A stretch of DNA of 64,000 nucleotides from Hyphomicrobium methylovorum. GTDB lineage: Bacteria; Pseudomonadota; Alphaproteobacteria; Rhizobiales; Hyphomicrobiaceae. Shown one piece after another: positions 37,083-46,177 of this stretch. The notes below the pieces were generated by a model. That model saw only the letters and a list, made by a program, of their open reading frames with translations, ran no database searches and was not told where the DNA came from. The DNA lies in assembly GCF_013626205.1 (NCBI RefSeq), contig NZ_QHJE01000001.1, positions 2,522,501 through 2,586,500 on the forward strand. Reading direction: 5' to 3'. The position numbers and the translations under genes are program-made. Each line of letters begins with the position of its first letter. The first letter of the stretch is position 1.

Positions 37083-39101
37083 ATGAGAAGACAAGACAGT
37101 CCGAAGCCATCCGCAGCGATCGAAGCGCCAGCAGAATCGCGCGTTGATCCGGTGATTGAACCCAAGAAAGCGGCTCCGCGCGATGGGTTTGTGCTTTGCT
37201 GCATACTCGTCGTCTCCGTCGCGCTGGCGACGATGCTGTATTCTCAGTTCGGATTCACGTTTCCTGCCGCGTCGATAGCGGGCGCCTGCGCGTGGGCTAT
37301 TTTCATGCTCATTCACAAGCAGGTGCAGAAGTCGGCGCAGATTGCGCATCTCAAAGCTGAGTTGGCGCGGACGCGTCTGCAGGGGATGAAAGCGCGCGGT
37401 GCTCCGGGGCGCGGGCCGATGCCGGTTGCGCCGGGAGTACCGAATCTCGATGGGCCTCCGTCAGTAGCTCCGCAAGGGATGGCGCAGCAGCGCCACGGTC
37501 CATCTTCGCCGTTGGCTCCCGGCGGCGCGAAGACCGCCCAGCGTGCTGAAGGTGCGCGCCCTAGCGGTGAGCGCGGGGCGGGCGTCCTGTTGCGCGGGTC
37601 GTTGCCGACACCAGAAACGCACTCTGGCGACCGTCATATTGGGCCGGAGGCACCTCCACAGCTTTCCGGGATTGATTTGTCCGGTGCGCACATTCCGGTT
37701 CTCGGCGCCTTGCCGTCGATGGATGAGCCGGCGTTGGAGCCTGCTCGAGGCGACGCTGTGCCTCCCAAGGGCGAGATGGTGCGCGAACAGTGGTCTTTCC
37801 GGCCGCGCTCGGAGGCCGGTGCGTCGCTGCAATCGGGAATGCAGTCCAAGGATTCCGAACTCTCCCTCAATGGCAAGGGCCACGCGTCGGGATCGACTGT
37901 CGAAGCCGACCTTGAGCTTGTGCAGCGGAAAATCCGCGAAATGGCGGATGAAGTGAATGCCGCCGACGTGACGCGTGCGCCGGTCAAGCCGATGCGCACG
38001 GATGGCCGGGGCAACCCGACGACCGACGCGATCGAGCATTCGATTGATGCGCTCAAGGCCGCGGCGTCCAACATGCGCCAGCGGAACGTGCCGCCGGATT
38101 TCATTCCGACGCTGACGTTGCCGTCCAGCGAGAAGGCGCATGCGGCAAAGGCCGCGGAGCCCGCGCAACGGACTGAACCTTCGCTCGGCGAGTTCGTCAT
38201 TCCGGCGACGGCGGAACGTATCGCTGGCTCCGATCCGATCGGTCCGTCGGATTTTTCGACGGCGCATTTCGATCTGCCGCAGCCGGAGCTTCCGGGCCTC
38301 GATTTTTCTCGCCTGGCGGCAAACGAGTCCGAGATGCAGATTGCGCGGATCGCTAGCGCGATCGAAGCCGACGCGATGGATGTCTTTCTGTCACCGATCG
38401 TGAGCCTCTCCGAGCATTCGGTCGTGCATTACGACATGAGCGTCTCGCTGCAGACCGGTGAGGGCAAGGCTGTCAGTCCGCATGATGCCGCGTTTTCCAG
38501 CGCCGACCCGGAATTGCAGACGCGGTTCGATGCGGCTCGTTTGCGCCGCGCGGCAGAGCTGTCGTTGCGAATGGAAGCGCGTGAAAAGGGCGGCATGCTG
38601 TTCGCGCACGTGCTTGGCTCGTCGTTCGGCAACCGTGCGTTCCTCACGACGATCGCCGAAATCTACGAGTCACGGCCCAATATCGCGTCTCAGCTTGTTC
38701 TAACGCTGTCGCAGCGCTCGATCGATGCCACGACGCCCGCGACGATGCAGGCCATTCGCGACATGAATGCCTTCGGGTTCCGTTTCGCGCTTGATGACAT
38801 TGAGCACATGGAAACCGATTTCGGCGCGCTTGCTGCTGACGGCTTCCAGTTCATCCGCATCGATCCGTTGGCTCTGATAAAGGGTATCGCGACGCCGGAA
38901 CGTTTCGTGCCTGGAGAGGAAGTGTACCAGCGCACAACGCTCGCCGGGCTTTCGGTGATTGCCGCGAATATCGCGGATGCGAAAACGCAGAAGCTGCTGC
39001 TCGACGCGGGTGTTGGTCTCGGACAGGGTCCGCTATTCGGCGAGGCTCGAAAGATGCCGATGGATGGCACAAGCGCTCCACGGCGTTCGGCGGCTGCGTG
39101 A
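37083..39101 (+). CDS. Membrane protein with inactive EAL domain, TipF-like
   Basis: A protein of 672 residues with a TipF-like layout: two membrane helices near the N-terminus (about 34-80, GFVLCCILVVSVALATMLYS then a second), a short coiled coil (QKSAQIAHLKAELARTRLQ), a long proline-rich, probably disordered region (about 100-390), and a C-terminal EAL-type domain. The EAL domain lacks the catalytic EAL motif and several metal ligands; the recognisable core is FRFALDDIEHMETDFGAL and FIRIDPLALIKG. Caulobacter TipF binds c-di-GMP without cleaving it and directs flagellar assembly. That role is inferred from architecture. Confidence 0.75.
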   Translation: MRRQDSPKPSAAIEAPAESRVDPVIEPKKAAPRDGFVLCCILVVSVALATMLYSQFGFTFPAASIAGACAWAIFMLIHKQVQKSAQIAHLKAELARTRLQGMKARGAPGRGPMPVAPGVPNLDGPPSVAPQGMAQQRHGPSSPLAPGGAKTAQRAEGARPSGERGAGVLLRGSLPTPETHSGDRHIGPEAPPQLSGIDLSGAHIPVLGALPSMDEPALEPARGDAVPPKGEMVREQWSFRPRSEAGASLQSGMQSKDSELSLNGKGHASGSTVEADLELVQRKIREMADEVNAADVTRAPVKPMRTDGRGNPTTDAIEHSIDALKAAASNMRQRNVPPDFIPTLTLPSSEKAHAAKAAEPAQRTEPSLGEFVIPATAERIAGSDPIGPSDFSTAHFDLPQPELPGLDFSRLAANESEMQIARIASAIEADAMDVFLSPIVSLSEHSVVHYDMSVSLQTGEGKAVSPHDAAFSSADPELQTRFDAARLRRAAELSLRMEAREKGGMLFAHVLGSSFGNRAFLTTIAEIYESRPNIASQLVLTLSQRSIDATTPATMQAIRDMNAFGFRFALDDIEHMETDFGALAADGFQFIRIDPLALIKGIATPERFVPGEEVYQRTTLAGLSVIAANIADAKTQKLLLDAGVGLGQGPLFGEARKMPMDGTSAPRRSAAA

Positions 39102-39107
39102 TTTTTC

Positions 39108-39138
39108 AAGGGGCGAGCAGAATTGTTCGCCCCTTTTT
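39108..39138 (+). terminator. Rho-independent terminator after the TipF-like gene
   Basis: AAGGGGCGA at 39108-39116 pairs with TCGCCCCTT at 39127-39135, extended by GCA with TGT, and is followed by further T residues. Confidence 0.88.
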
Positions 39139-39268
39139 ATTTCCTCACGATGACCGGCGGCTGGCTGAGGCGCTCGCTTCGAGAAACGGCTTCGCGGGTG
39201 GCAAGTGCTGCGCTGAGCGGCTATAGCGACTGCCATCATCCTCAGCCGCATGTGATTGCAGACTTCCC

Positions 39269-40126
39269 ATGACTTCCATTCCTGTTTTGTCGTCGATTGA
39301 GCCGCTCGCCGCGGAGACGGATCTTTGGTTCGTCGATATCTGGGGCGTGATGCATAACGGCGTTCGCCCCTACACCGCTGCTGTTGCCGCGTGCGAAGCG
39401 TTTCGCGCGAAGGGTGGCACCGTTCTTCTCGTCAGCAATGCGCCGCGTCCGCACGATAGCGTTATCCGGCAGCTGGACAGCATCGGCGTCTCCGGCGACG
39501 CGTATGACGCTGTTTTGAGTTCCGGTGATGTTTCGCGGAGTTTGATCGAAGGTTGGGCCGGAAGGCCGATGCTTCACATCGGGCCTGAACGTGACCTGCC
39601 GATTTTCGTCGGGCTCGGTTCGCAGCCTGGAGCGGATGTCGAAGAAGCCGAAGTCGTCGTCTGTACCGGGCTCTTTGACGACGAGACGGAAACGCCTGCC
39701 GACTACGGTGATCGTCTTGGGCGGCTGCATGCGCGTGGTGTGCCGATGATCTGCGCCAATCCCGATCAACGCGTGGAGCGTGGCGGGCGTCTGATCTATT
39801 GCGCTGGGGCGATTGCATCGGCCTATGAGGCGCTGGGCGGACGCGTGCAGTATGCCGGTAAGCCTTACAGGCCGATTTACGATCTGGCTCTCGCAGCGGG
39901 AGCCAAGATGCGTGGAGGGGACGTACCTAAGGAGCGTGTGTTTGCTATCGGCGATGGTGTTGCAACGGACATTCTCGGCGCTTCGCAGTTCGGCATTCGA
40001 TCCGTCTTCGTCGCCAGCGGCGTGCATGTGCGCATCGGTGAAAGCCTGAGCGAGGCATCCTCACGTCTCTTTGCCTCGACGGGCGTTTCGCAACCCGTTG
40101 GCGTGATGGGCGAACTTGCGTGGTGA
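39269..40126 (+). CDS. HAD-superfamily hydrolase, NagD-like (class IIA)
   Basis: A phosphatase-fold protein of 285 residues. HAD motif I is VDIWGVMHNGV, with the nucleophile Asp and a second residue altered as in the group often labelled TIGR01459. Motif II is LVSNAPRP, the conserved GKPYRPIYDLAL supplies the lysine, and motif IV is AIGDGVATDILGA. The class IIA cap lies between. Substrates of this group are not well known. It stands alone between a terminator and a strong inverted repeat. Confidence 0.87.
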   Translation: MTSIPVLSSIEPLAAETDLWFVDIWGVMHNGVRPYTAAVAACEAFRAKGGTVLLVSNAPRPHDSVIRQLDSIGVSGDAYDAVLSSGDVSRSLIEGWAGRPMLHIGPERDLPIFVGLGSQPGADVEEAEVVVCTGLFDDETETPADYGDRLGRLHARGVPMICANPDQRVERGGRLIYCAGAIASAYEALGGRVQYAGKPYRPIYDLALAAGAKMRGGDVPKERVFAIGDGVATDILGASQFGIRSVFVASGVHVRIGESLSEASSRLFASTGVSQPVGVMGELAW

Positions 40127-40127
40127 G

Positions 40128-40166
40128 ACGACGCTCATTCCAGTGATGGCTAGCGATGAGCGTCGT
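40128..40166. repeat. Perfect inverted repeat between converging genes
   Basis: ACGACGCTCAT at 40128-40138 and ATGAGCGTCGT at 40156-40166 form an 11-base stem. It lies immediately after the HAD gene stop and before the end of the converging oxidoreductase gene. There is no U-tract, so termination is only a possibility. Confidence 0.6.
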
Positions 40167-40183
40167 GGCGACGTCGATCAAGC

Positions 40184-41179
40184 TCAGACGGTCAGAACGA
40201 TCTTACCGATGTGCTCGCTCGTCTCCATCCGTTGATGCGCCTTGGCTGCTTCGGCCAGCGGGAAGGTGCTATCGATCGGAACTTCGATCTCGCGCGCTGC
40301 GACGCGCGGAATGACTTTCTCTTCAATTGCGCGCGCAATGCCGCCTTTGAATTCGTCGCTCCGGATGCGGAGCGTTGAACCCGTCAGCGTCAATCGTTTC
40401 AACATCACGCGCATGAAGTCGACGTTCGCTTTCGAGCCCTGCTGGAATGCAATGTTGACGAGGCGGCCATCGTCGGCCAGGGCGCGGATATTCTTTTCGA
40501 TGTAGTCGCCGCCGACCATGTCGAGAATGACGTTGACGCCTCGGCCTTTCGTTTCGGCTTTGACGACTTCGGAGAAATCCTCGGTCCGGTAGTTGATCGC
40601 AACGTCAGCGCCGAAGCTCTTCGCGGCCGCGCACTTGTCATCCGATCCGACCGTCGTGAAAACGCGCGCTCCGAAGGCTTTTGCAAGCTGGATGGCGGTG
40701 ACGCCAATGCCGCCTGTGCCGCCGTGCACGAGGAAGGACTCGCCGGGTGTGAGGCCGCCGCGTTCGAAGACGTTGTGCCAGACGGTGAAAAACGTTTCGG
40801 GGATCGCGCCTGCTTCAACGAAGCTGATCGTATCTGGTTTTTTGATGCAGCAGACTTCGGGCGCGAGTGCATATTCGGCGTATCCGCCACCTGCGACGAG
40901 TGCGAGGACGGCATCTCCCACGGAGAGGCGCGTCACGCCTTCGCCGATCGCTGCCACGACGCCGGACACTTCGAGACCCGGCAATTCCGAATGACCTTTG
41001 GGCGCCGGATAGTTTCCCTGTCGCTGCAGGACGTCCGGGCGATTGACGCCGGCCGCCGCGACTTTGATCAGCACATGTCCGGGCGTGATCGCGGGCAGAG
41101 GCAACTCACGTGGCTGCAAGACTTCGGGGCCGCCTTTGCCGTCGATAACGACCGCGTTCATCGTGGTTGGGAGGGTCAT
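40184..41179 (-). CDS. NAD(P)H-quinone oxidoreductase, zeta-crystallin/PIG3 type
   Basis: A zinc-free medium-chain dehydrogenase of 331 residues. From the ATG at 41179 the protein starts MTLPTTMNAVVIDGKGGPEVL. Signatures are AAAGVNRPDVLQRQGNYPAP, GLEVSGVVAAIG, the NADPH-binding HGGTGGIGVTAIQLAKA and FGADVAINY. The family reduces quinones or alkenals with NADPH and may detoxify reactive carbonyls. The upstream open frame to 41275 is not supported. It is divergent from the DUF1192 gene. Confidence 0.9.
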   Translation of the reverse strand: MTLPTTMNAVVIDGKGGPEVLQPRELPLPAITPGHVLIKVAAAGVNRPDVLQRQGNYPAPKGHSELPGLEVSGVVAAIGEGVTRLSVGDAVLALVAGGGYAEYALAPEVCCIKKPDTISFVEAGAIPETFFTVWHNVFERGGLTPGESFLVHGGTGGIGVTAIQLAKAFGARVFTTVGSDDKCAAAKSFGADVAINYRTEDFSEVVKAETKGRGVNVILDMVGGDYIEKNIRALADDGRLVNIAFQQGSKANVDFMRVMLKRLTLTGSTLRIRSDEFKGGIARAIEEKVIPRVAAREIEVPIDSTFPLAEAAKAHQRMETSEHIGKIVLTV

Positions 41180-41330
41180 GTCGATCTCGCAGATGATAAA
41201 GAGGCGAAAGACCACGGCCGGAGCGTATGAGCAAGGCGGCGCAAGGGCGCCATGCCTCGCGCAATCTCGACCCAAGGTCTTCCATTGGCTAGCATCGTGC
41301 GAATTTGAAAACCCGGATTGGGAGGATGAA

Positions 41331-41522
41331 ATGGACCTTGATGATCTGATGCCTCAGCGCAAATCCAGCGGCGTAACGATTGGCGAAAGTCTGGAGACGC
41401 TCTCGGTCGCGGAGCTTGAAGGGCGCATCAAGGATCTCGAAGCTGAGATCGAACATGTGAAGAGCGAGCTTACGCGCAAGCGCGCTCATGAGGCAGCTGC
41501 GCGGTCACTCTTCAAATCCTGA
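41331..41522 (+). CDS. DUF1192 family protein
   Basis: A small acidic protein of 63 residues beginning MDLDDLMPQRKSSGVTIGES and consisting mostly of one coiled-coil helix (LSVAELEGRIKDLEAEIEHV). GGGAGGA lies five bases before the ATG. DUF1192 proteins are conserved in Hyphomicrobiales and relatives; their function is unknown to me. The longer frame open from 41043 overlaps the oxidoreductase gene antisense and is rejected. Confidence 0.85.
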   Translation: MDLDDLMPQRKSSGVTIGESLETLSVAELEGRIKDLEAEIEHVKSELTRKRAHEAAARSLFKS

Positions 41523-41639
41523 AAACGTGCCGTGTGCGCGCTATCGATGAAAGCGGTGGTCATTATCGCCGCAGCTCGCAAAAAAAATGTCACGATAGAG
41601 CAATGAATCGCAACGTGACCGTGAAGACTCTTAACGCGG

Positions 41640-41797
41640 GCGTCCGTCGGCAGCCGCGGGGCTTAACCCGAACTTAAGCATATCGATGCAAATTTGAGCT
41701 TCGATCCGATCACTTTTGGATTGAAGCGGCACCCCGCCGCTTATTTGACGCCTCCTTATTGACTTCGAGCCGCTCCATCAGGGCGGCTCTTTTTTTG
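41640..41797 (+). ncRNA. Candidate small RNA ending in a strong terminator
   Basis: The 393-base gap between DUF1192 and rcdA ends a putative transcript with an intrinsic terminator (GAGCCGC at 41767-41773 with GCGGCTC at 41783-41789, then seven T). The terminator is 245 bases after the DUF1192 stop, and a second hairpin, AAGCGGC-ACCCC-GCCGCTT, lies just upstream. No coding frame fits. It may be an independent small RNA or a long 3' untranslated region; the 5' end at 41640 is a guess. Confidence 0.4.
41767..41797 (+). terminator. Rho-independent terminator upstream of rcdA
   Basis: A seven-base GC-rich stem, GAGCCGC with GCGGCTC, is followed by seven consecutive T. It ends either the DUF1192 transcript or a separate small RNA. 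Confidence 0.9.
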
Positions 41798-41915
41798 CAC
41801 CGTCCACAGCACATTTTTATTCGCCCCGTTTTGGGCGTTCTTGTTAACTATGGTGCACTAATGTGTGATCGTGTAATCAGTCCCGGACGGGTAGCGTTTT
41901 GTAGTGTTGGGGGTC

Positions 41916-42467
41916 ATGAGTAACCTATATCGCGTCGATGGCGCGCGTTCGGATGGCGCCACAACCGTCTCCTTCGGAGAGCGGTTTCAATTTTCCGGAC
42001 AATTCGATCATATTTTTAAAGAAGGTATGGCTCTCGTCGAACGGACGGCGAGCTATCTCGACGGGCCTGGCCGTAAGGAAGCAAAGTCGCTTACGGGCAG
42101 CGTCGGTGTTCTCTACGCAACGGAGAGCATGCGTCTGACGACGCGTCTTCTCGATCTTGCATCGTGGCTGCTCATTCGTAGAGCGCGCCGTGAAGGTGAA
42201 ATCACTGAGGAAGAAGCGCAGAAGAAGCGCCGGCGCGTTAAGCTCCAGGCCTTCGGTCGCCCTTCGCACGTGAAGGGCTTCAGCGGCCTTCCTGATGGTC
42301 TCAGAGGACTGATCGAAGAAAGCTTCGCGCTGCATGATCGCATCTCGCAGCTCGATCGTGCGATGTCGAGAGATCAGGAGAACGATCCGTTGGCGGCGCC
42401 GATCACGAACCCTGTTGCTCAGCAGGTCGGTTTGCTTGAGCGCGCGTTTGCGACGAAGTTGAGCTGA
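41916..42467 (+). CDS. rcdA: Regulator of CtrA degradation RcdA (DUF1465)
   Basis: Three-helix adaptor of 183 residues that, in Caulobacter, works with CpdR and PopA to bring CtrA to the ClpXP protease at the pole. The conserved block is ALVERTASYLDGPGRKEAK, then YATESMRLTTRLLDLASWLL and REGEITEEEA. I start at ATG 41916 (SNLYRVDG); the run of G before it is a weak ribosome site, and a GTG at 41904 is the alternative. ctrA, whose product ends in Ala-Ala, lies 30 kb away in the same window. A terminator follows. Confidence 0.88.
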   Translation: MSNLYRVDGARSDGATTVSFGERFQFSGQFDHIFKEGMALVERTASYLDGPGRKEAKSLTGSVGVLYATESMRLTTRLLDLASWLLIRRARREGEITEEEAQKKRRRVKLQAFGRPSHVKGFSGLPDGLRGLIEESFALHDRISQLDRAMSRDQENDPLAAPITNPVAQQVGLLERAFATKLS

Positions 42468-42502
42468 GACTTTTCAAGCCCTTCGGGGCGAACCGATACG
42501 AC

Positions 42503-42530
42503 AAAGGCCCGGTCGATGACCGGGCCTTTT
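42503..42530. terminator. Bidirectional terminator between rcdA and rpmE
   Basis: A 12-base perfect stem, AAAGGCCCGGTC at 42503-42514 with GACCGGGCCTTT at 42518-42529, encloses GAT. T-rich ends serve both converging genes. Confidence 0.92.
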
Positions 42531-42572
42531 GCATTTCGGAGATTTCGTTCTGCTCTGCAGCATTCGCTGCGA

Positions 42573-42797
42573 TCAGAACATGCCCTCGAACTTCTTCTTG
42601 AAGCGAGACAGGCGGCCACCGCGGTCCATCAGCTTCTGATCGCCGCCGGTCCAGGCCGGGTGCGTGTTCGGGTCAATATCGAGGGTGAGCGTGTCGCCCT
42701 CTTTGCCGTACGTCGAATAGGTCGTGAACTCAGAACCGTCGGTCATCACCACCTTGATCTGATGATAATCGGGATGTAGGTCGGCATCTTTCTTCAT
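42573..42797 (-). CDS. rpmE: 50S ribosomal protein L31
   Basis: Ribosomal protein of the large-subunit central protuberance, 74 residues. [21 protein letters not shown] and [13 protein letters not shown] are typical L31 sequences. The zinc-binding cysteines of some L31 forms are absent, so this is the cysteine-free type that does not act as a zinc store. It lies divergent from the ABC exporter across a 259-base gap that should hold its promoter. Confidence 0.95.
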   Translation of the reverse strand: MKKDADLHPDYHQIKVVMTDGSEFTTYSTYGKEGDTLTLDIDPNTHPAWTGGDQKLMDRGGRLSRFKKKFEGMF

Positions 42798-43056
42798 GGC
42801 TCGCGTCCGCTAATAACAAAATCCGGGTGGCGAAGCTTCGATAGCTCCGGCGGCCTCGGATCGGAAAGGCTGGATTGGCGCGTGTGTAACCGGAAAGGGT
42901 ATCGGGCACAAGGCCGGAAAGTCGCACCTCTTTGGGGTGGGCGCTCATTCGCCAGCGGCCCATTGTCTCTTGAGCCGGGTCTCTGCGTCGGGCATGGTCC
43001 AGCCCGACTTTAGGGTTGAAACGTGTTGTTTGCCCGGACGTTGGAATGAAGAGCCG

Positions 43057-44874
43057 ATGAGCAGCACATTTGCAGACCCCGCCCCCCCTGACGGCTCGGC
43101 CGTGCCTGCGGGTAAGGCGCCGCGCCCCTCTCTTCGGCCGCTGCTGGCTCTGAAGCCTCTGATTCTAGCGCATAAAGGGCCGCTCTGGGGTGCCATTATT
43201 TCGCTCGTCGTGGCGGCGCTGGCCATGCTGTCGGTTCCGATGGCCGTGCGCCGGATGATCGACCAGGGCTTCGGCGCGCACGATACGTCGCTCATCAATG
43301 CCTACTTCCTGACGCTGATTTGCATCGGCCTCGTGATCGCCATCGCCAGCCCGGCGCGCTTCTATTTCGTCAATTGGATTGGCGAACGGACAGTCGCGGA
43401 TCTCCGCGCGAAGGTTTTTGCGAACCTGGCCACACTTGGCCCCGGCTACTTCGACAGCAATCACTCCGGCGAACTGATGAGCCGGTTGACCGCCGATACA
43501 ACGCAAATCAAAGCCGTCGCCGGTTCGGCGCTGAGCCAATCGGCGCGCAACCTCATCATGCTCGTCGGCGCGCTCATCATGATGTTCGTGTCGAGCCCGC
43601 AGCTTTCGGCGATGTTGTTTGTCGCTATTCCGGTGATCGTGCTGCCGCTGGTCGGCTTTGGCCGCGTCGTCCGCCGCCTCTCGCGGGCCGCGCAGGATAC
43701 GCTGGGCGATGCTTCTGCCTATGCTGCTGAAAACCTTGCCGCGCATCGCACGATGCAGGCTTATGGCAACGAGGCGACGGTTTCGCAGCGCTTTGCCGTG
43801 GCGGTCGAGCGTGCGTTCGACGCAGCGCGTGGCCGCATGCGCGCGCGGGCGGCGCTTACCGGCATCGCAATTTTTCTGACGGTGGCGAGCGTTACCGCTG
43901 TGCTTTGGTATGGCGCGTCGGCTGTTATCGCAGGCGAGATGACGGGCGGACGGCTTGGTCAGTTCGTTCTTTATGCGCTCTTCGCGGCGGGTGCGCTGGC
44001 AGAGCTTTCTGAGGTTTGGGGTGAGATCACTCAGGCGGCGGGCGCGGCCGAGCGGCTGACGGAGATGATGTCGACCGTTCCTGAAATCCGTTCGCCGGAA
44101 CACCCCGTTCCGTTGCCGGAACCGGCACAAGGAACGTTGGAATTCAACGACGTCTCGTTCTCTTATCCGGTGAGACCCGGTGAGCTGGCGCTCGATGATG
44201 TTTCTTTCCGTGTCGGCACGGGAGAGACGGTTGCGCTGGTGGGCGCGTCCGGTTCGGGCAAGAGCACGATCCTCAATTTGCTTCTGCGCTTCTACGATCC
44301 CACCAGCGGCATCGTGAAAGTCGACGGCGTGAATGTTGCGGAAGCCGATCTCGCGGCAGTTCGGCATCGTATCGCGGTCGTACCGCAGGACGTGGCGCTT
44401 TTCGCCGACACGATTGCCGAGAATATTCGCTACGGAACGCCGGACGCTTCTATGGCGGAGATCGAGCGGGCGGCCGTCGCCGCGCAGGCGGACGGATTTA
44501 TCCGTGCGCTGCCGGGTGGCTACAATTCCAAGCTTGGTGAGCGGGGCGCTACGCTTTCCGGCGGCCAGCGTCAGCGTATTGCCATCGCACGCGCCATTCT
44601 GAAGAACGCGCCGATCCTGCTGCTCGACGAAGCGACAAGCGCGCTCGATGCGGAAAGTGAAACCGCGGTTCAGCGTGCGCTCGACGGCTTGGTCGAAGGG
44701 CGGACGACGCTCGTGATCGCGCATCGCCTTGCGACCGTGCAGAAGGCGGATCGGATTCTTGTCATGGACAAAGGGCGGATTGCGGAAGCGGGCACTCACA
44801 GCGAACTCGTGCGCCGTGGCGGGATCTATGCGCGGCTCGCCGAACTTCAGTTCGGCCGCGAGGCTGCGGAATAA
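43057..44874 (+). CDS. ABC exporter, fused permease and ATPase (MsbA-like)
   Basis: A half-transporter of 605 residues that would act as a homodimer in the inner membrane. The membrane domain (about 30-330) has six helices, including GAIISLVVAALAMLSVP and the coupling region DSNHSGELMSRLTADT. The ATPase domain shows Walker A (GASGSGKST), signature LSGGQRQR, Walker B (ILLLDEATSALD) and the switch His in VIAHRLATV. Relatives export lipid A precursors, peptides or drugs; without its own substrate cue I leave it generic. ATG 43057 is supported by a purine-rich GAAGAG upstream. Confidence 0.88.
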   Translation: MSSTFADPAPPDGSAVPAGKAPRPSLRPLLALKPLILAHKGPLWGAIISLVVAALAMLSVPMAVRRMIDQGFGAHDTSLINAYFLTLICIGLVIAIASPARFYFVNWIGERTVADLRAKVFANLATLGPGYFDSNHSGELMSRLTADTTQIKAVAGSALSQSARNLIMLVGALIMMFVSSPQLSAMLFVAIPVIVLPLVGFGRVVRRLSRAAQDTLGDASAYAAENLAAHRTMQAYGNEATVSQRFAVAVERAFDAARGRMRARAALTGIAIFLTVASVTAVLWYGASAVIAGEMTGGRLGQFVLYALFAAGALAELSEVWGEITQAAGAAERLTEMMSTVPEIRSPEHPVPLPEPAQGTLEFNDVSFSYPVRPGELALDDVSFRVGTGETVALVGASGSGKSTILNLLLRFYDPTSGIVKVDGVNVAEADLAAVRHRIAVVPQDVALFADTIAENIRYGTPDASMAEIERAAVAAQADGFIRALPGGYNSKLGERGATLSGGQRQRIAIARAILKNAPILLLDEATSALDAESETAVQRALDGLVEGRTTLVIAHRLATVQKADRILVMDKGRIAEAGTHSELVRRGGIYARLAELQFGREAAE

Positions 44875-44878
44875 GCTT

Positions 44879-45028
44879 CGTCATCCTCGGCCGAGCGTGG
44901 CAACGCCACGCCGATCGCTGGGGCTCCAACCCAAGACTTCATCGCGCAGACGCGTTTATTGTGCCTTCGGCGCGCTTTGCGCTGGTTCCCCGATCCGTCT
45001 CGCGTTGCTCGCCGTATCGAGGATGACG
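44879..45028. repeat. Probable intergenic repeat with 11-base terminal inverted repeats
   Basis: CGTCATCCTCG at 44879-44889 and CGAGGATGACG at 45018-45028 are perfect inverted ends 150 bases apart overall. The interior is non-coding and rich in short palindromes (GCGTGGCAACGCCACGC). Similar CGTCATCCTCG-ended intergenic elements are frequent in alphaproteobacteria. It may be a small non-autonomous element or a palindromic unit. No target-site duplication is evident. Confidence 0.6.
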
Positions 45029-45144
45029 ATCCGAGGGGGAAAGAGCGGAGGCTCTTTATCGTTGGCCCCTTCCGACTCTCCTGCGGGGAGGCGCCATTTT
45101 CTTGTTTGCGTTTTCTGACGGTCTGGAGTGCCAGCGTAGTCGCG

Positions 45145-46173
45145 CTAGCGGCTCGTCAGCTTCAGCTCGATGCGGCGGTTCTTCTGCATCGCTTCTTCAG
45201 ACGTTCCGCCATCGACGGGCTGGAACTCGCCATAGCCCGCAGCGACGAGGCGGTCGGCGGGTACACCGCGCACGATGAGGTATTTGACGACGGCTGCAGC
45301 GCGGGCTGTCGATAGTTCCCAGTTCGACGGGAACTGTGCCTTGGAAATTGGCCTGCTGTCGGTGTGGCCGTTGATCTGCAAAGCCCAATCGATGTCATTT
45401 GGAATGCTGCGTTGAAGCTCAACGATAGCTTCGGCGATCTTGTCCATCGCGGACATGCCTTCCGGCGTCAGCGTTGCCGAACCCGACGGGAAAAGGACTT
45501 CGGATTCGAAGACGAAGCGGTCACCAACGACGCGGATGTCTTTTCGATCTTTCAGCAGTTCGCTCAAGCGGCCGAAGAAGTCGGAGCGGTAGCGTTTCAG
45601 TTCCTGAACCTGTATCGCGAGGGCCGCGTTAAGGCGCGCGCCGAGATCCTTGATCGTCTTGTCGCTCTCGTCGCCTTTCTTGTCGGCCGCGTCCAGGGCG
45701 TCATTCAGGGCGGCGATCTGACGGCGCAAAGCGATGAGCTGCTGGTTCAGCAAATCGACTTTCGACAGGGCTTCGGATGAAATGTTTTTCTGAGATTCGA
45801 GATCCGCGCTCAGGCCTGCGATTTTACCTTCGGCTGCTTCCGCGCGCTCGTCGGCACCGAGCCCGGCGCCGGTCAGTTTCTGATTGTCGGCTTTCAGTGC
45901 GGAGAGAGAGGCTTGCAGCGCCGCAAGTTCATCCGCCGCGGATTGCGATTTGCCTTTTTCGAGTGACAGCATCGACGTCAACTCGCTGATCTGGCGCGTT
46001 AGCCGCTTCAGAGCGGAATCCTTGCCAGTCGCTTCCTCGGCCGAGAAATACTGTGCGATCATGAAGATCGACATCAGCAACGTCACGACGAGAAGCAGCG
46101 TCGAGAGCACGTCCACATAGGCCGGCCAGAACTCGCCGTACTCGCCACTGCGCCGCGATCGTCCGCGCGCCAT
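45145..46173 (-). CDS. MotB/OmpA-like stator or peptidoglycan-anchoring protein
   Basis: A protein of 342 residues. One membrane helix (about 18-42) contains an aspartate (Asp21 in YVDVLSTLLLVV), in the position of the ion-carrying Asp of MotB. A long coiled coil follows (about 55-200), then an OmpA-type peptidoglycan-binding domain (INGHTDSRPISKAQF, ELSTARAAAVVKYL, GYGEFQPV, NRRIELKL). It lies four bases after the MotA-like gene and is surely its partner. Together they would form a proton-driven inner-membrane motor fixed to the cell wall. It is not the flagellar MotB by context; the function is unknown. Confidence 0.82.
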   Translation of the reverse strand: MARGRSRRSGEYGEFWPAYVDVLSTLLLVVTLLMSIFMIAQYFSAEEATGKDSALKRLTRQISELTSMLSLEKGKSQSAADELAALQASLSALKADNQKLTGAGLGADERAEAAEGKIAGLSADLESQKNISSEALSKVDLLNQQLIALRRQIAALNDALDAADKKGDESDKTIKDLGARLNAALAIQVQELKRYRSDFFGRLSELLKDRKDIRVVGDRFVFESEVLFPSGSATLTPEGMSAMDKIAEAIVELQRSIPNDIDWALQINGHTDSRPISKAQFPSNWELSTARAAAVVKYLIVRGVPADRLVAAGYGEFQPVDGGTSEEAMQKNRRIELKLTSR

Positions 46174-46177
46174 CTCG

